Shown here: piece by piece, positions 54,987-64,000 of the stretch
Layout of the letters: each line of letters begins with the position of its first letter
Position numbering within the stretch: position 1 is the first letter of the stretch
Assembly: GCF_003589595.1 (NCBI RefSeq)
Contig: NW_020654422.1
Span: 289,637-353,636 of the forward strand
From: Hyposmocoma kahamanoa
Taxonomy: Eukaryota > Arthropoda > Insecta > Lepidoptera > Cosmopterigidae
Reading direction: 5' to 3'
DNA length: 64,000 bases
Translations under genes and position numbers: made by a program
The notes under the pieces: generated by a model
The model's database searches: none
The model's input: only the letters and a program-made list of their open reading frames with translations
What the model was told of the DNA's origin: nothing

Positions 54987-56530
54987 TTTTAAAATTATAT
55001 TTATATTTAAAATAATATTTTTCCATATGCTTATTCTGCATTTCACAGTCAAAACAAACAACAAAGGCTATATAATAATGTGACAAGATTAAACTTTCAT
55101 ATTTGAACAGCAAAGTCCTCGACGTTGCGATGCAATTTCAATAACAGAGGAATTTTATATCAATTTTTCAATAAATTTTAATTAAAATATAAATGGTATG
55201 TGAATTGAAAATGTGTTTATTTTTGAAATGATAGTATTTTAATTCAATTTCATTGGATAAATGGATAAATGAAAATATAAGTTATTACGCACATTTTATT
55301 TTACGTATACATATGTACTCGAATATCGTCTGTCTAGTTCTATTCGTATCTCGTCTGTCTCTTTCTTTTGGGACAATCCGACTGTTGTAAAACAGTGGAA
55401 CCAATGATGGACGGTTTAAGGATTGATTTTTTGTTTTAGTCTTTTTGGATGAGTTACCCCTATGGAAGGTTTAATTGATTAAAAAGTCTTCGAATAATGA
55501 TTCAAAGATTGAAAACATTGTAATTAGAGAGAAAGTAGACCCTGTTTGAGTATTCTTATATGGGCAGCCCATTTTCCAATTATGGACACCCCGTCATGTA
55601 CGGTTTCCAATCACGGACACCTAAACACGAACGATCAACTATTTAGCTAAATTAACAAATTAAATCTTAAAAAAAGAGATCTTCCATGGCACTTAAACTT
55701 ACTTCTAAACGAATGGTGTGATGTTTCATGTGATTCACTTGTGATCTAATAAAATCAAATCCAGTAATGGGCGACCAGTGACGGCCACTGTTGTTCATTA
55801 CTGGATAGACTTAAAACAACCTAACAAGCTATAAACTAAATTAAAAGCCTGGCCTTATAATGATGGTAAACACAAGTAAAGCTCTCTAATGACAAAATCG
55901 AATTGTTTGCAAAAATGTCCATGATTGAGTAAACAGCTAAACGAGATCCAGAAATAAACACTTCAAATTCTCCGATAGACGCGTTATACTATTCAGTTAC
56001 GGTTATGTTTTGATTAAATGCTTAAAATAACATCAGAAGACAAAATAACCACCGAAGTCGCCACATTCTTAAATACCACATTCAAATATGATTATAAAAA
56101 AACGTACTCGAAGCGCGGTCCTTATAGTTGTTCCGTTTTTTTTAATTTGTTGTCACCGCCTTAGTTGGCACCGCGATATTGGCGAATGACGATGGTCGCC
56201 AGCTGTGAAAATTGAACCGTCCTCTTCGATTTAAAAAAAAATTCAAAATGAAAAAAAATTAGTATTTCTTTAAAAGAAAAAAGATTGCTGCACTGTCCAT
56301 CATCGGTTCTCTACCTTAAATCACATTTATTATTTCTTGACGCTTGTGTTCATGGCTTAGACTACGATTCAAATTTAAATTTGCTTAATTTAAGGCTGTA
56401 TTTTAGAACTTCATTAACTTTAATCGGAGAAGGGTTTTCAGTCGTGTACCATTATTCGTTTTAGAGTAGAATATAAAAAATATATTGCAACGCTTCAACA
56501 TAAAAATACACATAAAGCAAGAATAGTATT
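54987..56530. other. Non-coding AT-rich stretch
   Basis: No gene or listed repeat was recognised. Confidence 0.4.
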
Positions 56531-56534
56531 TCAT

Positions 56535-56710
56535 CCACCAAGCAGTAATGTAAGCATTACTGAGTTCAGACTTTGAAGGGTAAGGGTATTGGTGAAATTA
56601 CAGGCACATGGGACTTGTCAACTTATGTCTCGTGGTGGCATTGAGATCTTTGCGATTTAAACTTTTGAGTGGCATTGCAGCTGTTACGGGTAGGCGTGTC
56701 GCTTACTATC
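56535..56710 (+). mobile_element. SINE family A, internal part
   Basis: CACCAAGCAGTAATGTAAGC to GGGTAGGCGTGTCGCTTACT, with both ends missing and an internal deletion after TTATGTCTCGTGG. Confidence 0.8.
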
Positions 56711-57566
56711 TCAAAAGATAAAAGATAAAGTGCAAAGTAAAAAATAGTTTAAAAACATTATTTCCGAATAAGTAACATATTTTACTTTATCGCTTTCCTT
56801 TTTGAGGATATATTAAGGAGAATGTGCGATAAAAATTGTACTATTTCATTCTGCCTTTCCATTATCGGGGGTCCAAACACGATTTGGTGTGTGACTTTTT
56901 TGAGATATACATTTAACACGTTGGATACGTTCTTGTGTCTTTTAATTTGTTAGAATATCAATTAGTAATTGTGTCGGACGAATGTCGGACGGAGAACGAA
57001 ATAGTAAAATACTTATGTAGTCTGTGACTTATACAAACATGTGACAACATTGACACGTGAGACATTGTTAGCGGTAGCGTTTTGTTGTTTCAATTAATTT
57101 TATAAATTTGCATATCTAGATAAAAATCAAGGTAGATATATTTGTCATGATAATTCTACCTTCAAACTCTGCTTAGATGTGATTTGGCGCGAAAGTTATA
57201 ATCTTGCGATGTAAGTAAATACTGGTGAGTTAATTCCCACGAGAACATTCGTAGAAACTATATTTTTCAAACAAAACACTGTCAATAGTACAAAGAATTC
57301 AAATTGCTTACTGGCTTAATTTCAGAATTTATTTTTTACGAACGAAATTGAAACCGTTTGAAAAATGTGTAACGTGTACGATACGTGTTCTATTTACTTA
57401 AGTTGATATAAACAAAATCATTCGTATATGAAAAGTACCCATTGAATATAGCGGATTTATTGTAAAGTTTCGATATAAGTTTGTGTTTTTTTAAATCGTG
57501 AAAATTTTTAAGAATCGTGTCTTCACACTATACCTGTCAATAGATAATATTGAGATACTATATCCT

Positions 57567-57940
57567 TAGAATAATAACGCATAGAATGATAGTTTCATAT
57601 CAAACGAACTGTCACAAGTGAGGCAAAAATGAAATTCATGTAGGCTAGTTTTAGTAGTAGGTTAATTTTCGGTTTTAGTGAATATTTATATAAAAATACA
57701 AGTTGAAACGCGTTACTTCCTTGTGGAATGTGATGTTATTATCTATTTTGTTTGTCTGACGTATTTTTACACTCATTTACCGCACATTTCGTCATTTTTA
57801 GGTAAAATTCTAGAGCTGTTCGCGGTGCAAGTAGACCTTGAGCACTGAAGGCCCGCCCGCTCGTGTAGGGCCTTTGGGAGCGCTTCAATTTGCCTCACTT
57901 AGCGTGTGCGGACTAGGTTTCTATGCGTTATTATTTTAAT
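57567..57940. mobile_element. 370-bp inverted-repeat element
   Basis: The left end AGAATAATAACGCATAGAA is matched by the right end TTCTATGCGTTATTATTTT. A second inverted block, AAGTGAGGCAAAAATG and CAATTTGCCTCACTT, lies inside each end. The interior includes GGCCCGCCCGCTCGTGTAGG. No coding content. Confidence 0.72.
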
Positions 57941-59060
57941 ACTATATCGTCATTATACAAATAATACAGAACAAAACCAAAACAGATTAATCGCGTACCC
58001 GTGAAACGTTATTCTCATCTCTGTACTCATATTTTTGTAAGTATTTGTGCAATACTGAAGCACACAAGATGGCATTATTTAATTGTTTCGAAGATGAGAA
58101 CATGTGAAGTACTAAAAAGAAAAAACTGATTGAGTAAAAGAAAAAAAATAGAGTTATTGAAATTGTTGATATTATGTCTTTTCCTTGCGGGATAGCAACG
58201 ATCTATAGACCATGCAGCTCAGTCTTTTTTTATATTTTCTAAACTTATATTGTTATTATGTACTCAGAACACTCTGTTGGTTATTAATCTATGATATTAT
58301 GTTTTGTCTTGTTTGTTGTTTAATACGCGTCATTACATGCTTGCGGAAACGAGATGGATAGTGGGAAATTTTGCTTAGTACTTCGCGATGATTAAATATT
58401 ATAAATACACAAATTAATAAAAAACCACAAAGTTATTTACCGAATCAATGTGAATAATTCAAAACTTTAAATTTATGTGTACACAATTAATCAAATTGTA
58501 AAATAAGAGCAACATCGGTATATGTAATTTAATTTTCAAGGAGGATCGCATTTGCGTCCGTCTTCTTGAATGTTTGACAATCAACTGAATGAAGTGTTGT
58601 GCCGGAACCGCACATTAGTGAAACACAGTATGTATGGAACGCCACTTCCAATACGCTAGTACATAGATGTCATCGTTTCTAACAATACGTTTTGAAATTA
58701 AATACGTAGTACAATGTACCTGCTAACTTCCACTACATTCAGCACACCGATCTCCAATAACTATTTCATGTAGGCAGATATTCATTATATTGCATAACTT
58801 TGTTCAAAGCTTCCGCGTAACTAAGTTGTAATATTAAAACTATGTTTATCGAAGTGATTTCACACAGTTCCCTTCTCTAGTTCCGTGAATCAAAGCATAA
58901 AAATATTTAACAACAATATGGTCGCTTTTGAACGTTACATTACAAGAGCATGTTCACGATGAAGGAGCACCCTAAAGGTAGATTCCCTGTGGGATAATAC
59001 AAAGGTAGAATGCAGAATATGTTGTTTAAGAGATTTTTCTTATGATATGACGAAAATGAA
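57941..59060. other. Non-coding AT-rich stretch
   Basis: Nothing was recognised. Confidence 0.4.
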
Positions 59061-59061
59061 C

Positions 59062-59220
59062 GAACAAGTCATGCGTCTGGTGATAAGCGACATGCTTGTC
59101 CATAACAGTTGCAGTGCCACTCAAAGCTTTATATCACAAAGATATGAGGAACACTACCACTGTGCCAGTCACCCTGTATAAGTTGACAAGTCCCATATGC
59201 CTGTAATTTCACCAGCACCT
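59062..59220 (-). mobile_element. SINE family A, partial copy on minus strand
   Basis: GAACAAGTCATGCGTCTGGT and GTCCCATATGCCTGTAATTT are inverse landmarks. It is truncated after ACCAGCACCT. Confidence 0.82.
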
Positions 59221-59628
59221 GTGAAGACGACGCGCGTCATCTGCGCGCAAACATCGCGTTGCCAGCTAGAAGCTTAAGTGTATACTCCACTGGAAACACT
59301 TAGAATTTGATGTACTTGCTTCATTCCAAAAAACTAACTGAAAATAACAAACAAAACTAAAATTAAAACTATCTTTTCTCAAAATGCGCGATGCATCCGC
59401 GCGACTATAGCGCGTCTGTGGCGCGTGTACGCGTGTCGTGTCGGGAACGGGCGCACAGTGTGTTGGATCTGCAATATGGCGGACATTGGATTTTTTTTTC
59501 ATGATACCCCTCTAAAAAATTGCCAATCGAGAGATCATATTCTCCTTGGTAAATATTATCATGTCACTCTTGTCATAAATCTAATAGTTTAGTAGGAATA
59601 AAATAAAATGTGTATGATTTGTTGTTTT
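59221..59628. other. Unassigned stretch with a GC-rich patch
   Basis: 59390-59470 is rich in CGCG (GATGCATCCGCGCGACTATA, GCGTGTACGCGTGTCGTGTC). The minus ORF over it shows no known domain. Confidence 0.35.
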
Positions 59629-59694
59629 GTGATCTCCGGGATCTCGGCGTGGCAGACCATCATGGTAACCGTTCGGCCACAGAGGCAGTTAAAT
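59629..59694 (-). mobile_element. SINE family B, head only
   Basis: GGTAACCGTTCGGCCACAGA and GGCAGTT are the inverse of the A-box region; the B-box region is degraded. Confidence 0.7.
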
Positions 59695-59710
59695 TTCATG
59701 GTAGTAAAGT

Positions 59711-59990
59711 TTCAGTAGCAGTACAGCTCCTTGTGAAAGAGTTCGTCCAGGGAAGTAATGCCACCTAACTTATTTCTGCCACCAAGCAGTAATGTGAGCA
59801 TTACTGCATTCCAGTTTTGGAGGGTAGGAGTACTGGGAAAATCCGGGTGACAGGCGTAGTGCCAGTGCTCCTTAGATCTTTGTAATTCAAAACTCTGAGC
59901 GACACTGCAACTGTTACGGACAGCTTTATAGCTTACCATCAGACACGCGACTTGTTCGTCCCGTCACTTGATATTACTCGTATAAAAAAA
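59711..59990 (+). mobile_element. SINE family A, copy
   Basis: GCAGTACAGCTCCTTGTGAA to GACTTGTTCGTCCCGTCACT and an A run. It follows directly on the family B head. Confidence 0.85.
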
Positions 59991-60745
59991 ATATTATGAT
60001 GTTCCATAAAATTAATATTGAAAAAAAAAACAGTATTTACGATCACTGTTTCGTTATTTACGTTCTGTAGAAATCTATAAATAACGAAGTATGAAATTTC
60101 CACGCCAGAACTTTTACTTTGAAACAGTATATTTACCGATATCAATCTGCTCAAGGGCATTTGAATTTTCCTTTCCATTGATTTTCGGCTTAGCAAACAA
60201 CTAGCTATCAAACGAATTTACATATTACCACACAGCAATGTATAGTAACTCTGATGGTATCGCTTGGAGCTAACTTGATTCATGGTCGTTGTGACCTTTG
60301 CCATGACCTTCGCGTCAGTCCGGAATTAATTGCCGGTTATGCATGATTGTTGATAATGCATCACAACTTGGTTGTGTTGCATTGCCTGTCAAAACCATTG
60401 TTGCGAAGGAAGAAGTTTTACCTATTGTGGTTTCTGAATTTCCGATGGTATCGCTTCGTAACCGAACGGCCTTTACTACCCTGACTTTCTGCTGACAGTA
60501 TTAATTGCTGTTTAAAATACGAGCTTCTAATGAGCTAGTTCATGAACTGGGGCCTAAAACATATGTCAATCCTGTATATTTTTGAAGGTTTAGGCCATAC
60601 TTCGCCACGCTGGGCCAATGCGGTTTGGGGACTACACATTTTTTTAGATGGTTGTGAACCTTATCATATCATAATTTTATTGTACTGATTTTACCATGAC
60701 TCAACTCTCAAGACCCGTAAAAAAATTCTTAATTTATTGGATTAA
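59991..60745. other. Non-coding stretch with a LINE-end motif
   Basis: AGGCCATACTTCGCCACGCT and GGGCCAATGCGGTTTGGGGA (60590-60640) resemble the 3' end of a lepidopteran LINE. Nothing else was recognised. Confidence 0.4.
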
Positions 60746-60749
60746 AATT

Positions 60750-60890
60750 TTTATTGAATCGATATTCAATTATTTTTATGTGAAATTACTCCACTACTTT
60801 GTTGTAATTATTAATACAAAAAAAAAATTCCTTCGATCCGGCCTGATTCGAACCGACGTCTTTTAGCATACCGTGCCAGACCCTGTACTA
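60750..60890 (-). mobile_element. SINE family C, partial copy
   Basis: CCTTCGATCCGGCCTGATTC and GAACCGACGTCTTTTAGCAT are the inverse of the B-box region. The A-box part is missing after CCAGACCCTG. Confidence 0.8.
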
Positions 60891-61029
60891 TTGGATTCAA
60901 TCAAGTAATTCGTCTTACCATGGACCAACAACGAAGAGATACCCCCTAGAGTTTCTGGACTGCTAATCCCAATACAAGACAGCATAGTCGGATAATTTTT
61001 TGGGTTGGCAAGAAATATTGTTACTAAAC

Positions 61030-61315
61030 ATTCAGTGCCCAGTTACACGAGGAGAAAGTTTTCGCGCGGCGACCGCCCAGCTGCCACGCCTTCATACACA
61101 TTAATGGCGAATCGGAATTCTATTTACTAGGCAACAACATTTAAATTTCTCTGAATAATACAACCGCGCGGCCGCCGCGCGATCTGCCGCGTAGTCCAAA
61201 TTCAAGCCAGTCTCGTCGTTCATTTAAGTTAAAACGTAAAGGCTAAACAAATAGAGCGTATTTTGCCATGACAGACGCACGCGTTCGGAGCGTGGAGCGG
61301 GGTGAGCGCGATGAT
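61030..61315 (-). repeat. GC-rich repeat, copy 2 (inverted)
   Basis: GCCCAGTTACACGAGGAGAA, TTTACTAGGCAACAACATTT, CCGCGCGGCCGCCGCGCGAT and GGGGTGAGCGCGATGATATT are the inverse of blocks at 51435-51720 in reverse order. Confidence 0.8.
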
Positions 61316-62290
61316 ATTCAGGATGTACGTAACTAATAAATTATAACCATTCATTCATAAGGATTTGAACCGTCCACCTCTCAATTGCAAAGTAACCGTT
61401 CTGTCACTGGATTACTACAGATAATAACATTTTGCGTGGCACAAAAAGGTTCTCTATTCGATTTTTTTTGGCGTGTGTATGTTACAAGATTAGAAATAGA
61501 AATAGAAACAGAAACCATTTATTGTAACGCCACATTATAAATAAAAACACAAAAACAAAGACTAATATAGCTAAAACAGAAATAACACAAAGAACAGCGT
61601 AAATACATTTCAACAACAAGTTACATAATACTATACTGACATGTGTGCGGCTGTGGCGTGTACAAAAGGATCCCATTCGGCTAAAGTCACAACCAAGGAT
61701 AGGTTTTTTTCAATGGGCCCTAGCCGAGTGAGTGAGAGTGACGGACGTATGCGTCCCGAAACAGGAAATAAAATAAAATAAACTACGTAAATACTTATAT
61801 CATGAGTGTTAATAGTGTTCTTGCAGTGTGTACTCTTATATCGAATAAATACATACATAATCTTTGCAATATATACATACAGGTATAAGTGTGTGTAGTG
61901 TGAAAACAAATTAATAAAATATTTAATACATGTTTAAAGTACATTACTTCAAATATATTAAACAAGATTACTCTGAGATCATTTAATCGATTTTGATGGG
62001 TTCCCTACTTGAGATCGAATGCCGTTTGATTCAACATTACATTACGTTTATTCGAATAAACGTTTTCGAGTTTCAATATTTGAGTTTCGGAAACAATCGG
62101 TTGTTCAATAGACCTATAAATCGTGAGCTCTAAAGTTGCCACATCAACCCATCGAAATCCCCAAAGCGCATGTGCTCTAACGATCATCAGCTAAAGAAGC
62201 AATTAACGATTAAATTATTTGTAAATCGAGTTTTGTTCAAATGTAATTACTACAAAATGTTTATTGCTTGCTTACTTAATTATTTTGCCT
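61316..62290. other. Non-coding stretch with a short repeat
   Basis: 61491-61555 (GAAACAGAAACCATTTATTG, TAACGCCACATTATAAATAA) matches 32872-32925. Nothing else was recognised. Confidence 0.4.
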
Positions 62291-62291
62291 C

Positions 62292-62720
62292 TTTAACCGA
62301 CTTCAAAAAGGAGGAGGTTCTCAATTCGACTGTATGTTCTTTTTTTGTATGTATGTTACGCGATAACTCCGGTATTTGTGAACCGATTTTCATGATTCTT
62401 TTTTGTTGGAAATGGGGTACTTCCATAGTGGTCCTATAATCCCATTTCATTTTGAAGAAAATCATCCACCTCAAAGGGTGGCTGTTCACGCATGAAGATT
62501 GATTTTTATAAATAGCGCCTAAATTTTAATTTAGGAGCAATTATTTTATTTAATGGTTGATTTTGCTATTTCTCCAATTCAAGGCGTTTTTCTCTTAATA
62601 TTCTTTGAGTAGTGAGAACCGATTTTCATTATCTCCAGTGTCAGTCCTGTATAGTGGCGATATTTCAATAAAACTTAGCAAATAGACATAATTCCACGTA
62701 CTTTTGAGGTCGGTTTTTTT
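62292..62720 (+). mobile_element. MITE family D, full-length long form
   Basis: It starts TTAACCGACTTCAAAAAGGA and ends CTTTTGAGGTCGGTTTTTTT, which are inverse of each other. The whole body matches 20321-20753, and the short forms lack its middle. The ORF starting at 62170 runs into it and is not a gene. Confidence 0.9.
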
Positions 62721-62826
62721 AGTTCTCTGTACTGAGATTATTATTGAATCGATTCGCTTGAAAATCGCATTGAAATCAATCGGTACAAAAACTCATTATC
62801 GTGTACTCTTAATTAACTAAATTTAA

Positions 62827-63020
62827 CTGCCTCCTTGGTCGGATGGTTACCATGCCGCCACGCAAAGTTCCCAGGTTCGTCGGGAGAAAAATTTGTATGA
62901 CCTACATTTATTTCTCTCGTGAATTTGGGTGTTGTCTATGAGTGTGTCCATGGCACTCGCGACACAGGGTTTCCCTAGTGCGGGGCCATGTTGAATGTGT
63001 GCGTTATTATTATTATTAAT
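62827..63020 (+). mobile_element. tRNA-derived SINE (family B), copy 2
   Basis: CTGCCTCCTTGGTCGGATGG marks the head; TCCCAGGTTCGTCGGGAGAA is a damaged B box. CCTACATTTATTTCTCTCGT and CCCTAGTGCGGGGCCATGTT follow, and a GTTATTATTATTATT tail ends it. Confidence 0.88.
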
Positions 63021-64000
63021 TCGATTTTCGTAAAAATCGAATCATAATGTGCATCCCTAGTAGTAAGTGAGATTCCACGGGATTGCATTGTAGGTATTGT
63101 GAGGAGTTATATCTTTTTCATCCAAAATATTTTTTGTCGCAATTTCTAGCAAGCATGGAATTTTAACAAATTCTGTTTTATTTTACGTGTATAATATTTC
63201 TGGAAATGGGTAAAAACCGTTGATTGGGTTTTAACCTACTGCCCATCTCTGTACCATAGTAGGAATATGGCTACAAAAAAAGGTACCTTGTAGTAAGTTT
63301 TTAGGATCTCGGATTCCATTATGGAAGTTGGAAACTATGACGCTGCCACAAACACCCAGATCCGAGACAATATAGAAAAGTTGGTTTTTCTCATTTATCC
63401 GGCCGTGGATCACACTCGGTACCTCCAATATGGTCGTCAATCCAAAACGTTTTAAACAACGGTAACCGTCCAAGAGAAGACTAAAAAGAGTTATTATAAC
63501 TCTTACTCGTGTACCCAGGTTGGTCTAAAAACGACTTCACTTTCAGAGTTTCAGAGAGTCTGTATCAAGCAATAAGGATGGCAAAGGCAATATATGCACT
63601 TAAAATTGTCCTTTTTACGAAACAGCACAATATACCTCAACAAGAATTAAAGACAATGATATGAGTTGCATATTTTGTCAGCCTCATCATATACGTTCAT
63701 TTTTAGCACGAGGCGATTGTAAGTCGATGGGCTCCAAAGAATGTTTTGTATATTCTACAACTTCTGAACACTTCAAAAAACAATTGCTAAGAGACAAACG
63801 TAAGATTGGTTGGTTTGGTCGAGTGTATTATTAAGATTGTTAAGGAAAATATGTATAGTTAAAAATTTAGAAACCAAACGTGCAAATGAAAAGGAAATTA
63901 AACGATTAGAGGGTAAAAAATTCGATTTTGAATGATATAACCTGACCCAACAAGAAAACAAAGACTTTATTTGAATTGTTTGGGCTACTCGACGTGACAA
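63021..64000. other. Unassigned end of window with coding-like scraps
   Basis: Plus-strand frames at 63550-63790 give LYQAIRMAKAIYALKIVLF and, in another frame, CIFCQPHHIRSFLARGDCKS. They look like a decayed protein, probably of a mobile element, but I cannot name the family. Stops and frameshifts are present. Confidence 0.3.

Noticed and set aside
63550..63860. Zinc-finger-like CIFC scrap and helical ALKIVLF segment
   Set aside because: Frames are broken and I could not name a family; recorded only as an unassigned region.

Overview
This window looks like AT-rich nuclear DNA of an insect, most likely a moth or butterfly. Its coding sequence is split by canonical GT/AG introns. It is crowded with short transposon relics of the kinds usual in Lepidoptera: tRNA-headed SINEs, ends of RTE and Jockey-like LINEs, a BEL/Pao integrase remnant, a broken mariner transposase and many MITE-like elements with terminal inverted repeats. 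The order-level assignment is inferred from repeat content, not proven. Runs of N (6711-6720, 23413-23812, 48349-48358) show a draft scaffold.

One real gene was recognised. It is on the minus strand and encodes a Cys-loop ligand-gated channel subunit of the insect anion-channel type. Six exons (36184-36108, 32401-32302, 28552-28398, 10091-9936, 2165-2025, 1069-840) join in one reading frame of 286 codons with agreeing splice phases. They run from just after the missing N-terminus through the ligand-binding domain, the 13-residue Cys loop, M1 and M2. The remaining exons (M3, cytoplasmic loop, M4) lie beyond base 1. The first exon is upstream of 36.2 kb and unidentified; 54986-54908 is a weak candidate.

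Region by region: 0-10 kb holds the last two visible exons plus a GC-rich 85-bp satellite (5986-7040), SINEs and a 777-bp inverted-repeat element. 10-28 kb is an 18.3-kb intron with a possible solo LTR, several MITEs and degraded LINEs. 28-36 kb holds three exons and a nested insertion: a BEL/Pao integrase gene split by a SINE, itself split by a 1.96-kb inverted-repeat element containing three 180-bp tandem units. 36-64 kb is repeat-rich DNA with RTE, Jockey-like and mariner pseudogenes, an SGNH-hydrolase-like relic and GC-rich repeats.

No intact second gene, true tRNA gene, CRISPR array or operon was seen. No convincing new biological system is visible. The most interesting items are the nested transposons, several apparently uncatalogued inverted-repeat elements, a SINE fold-back next to a channel exon, and the PGR (not PAR) pore motif of the channel.
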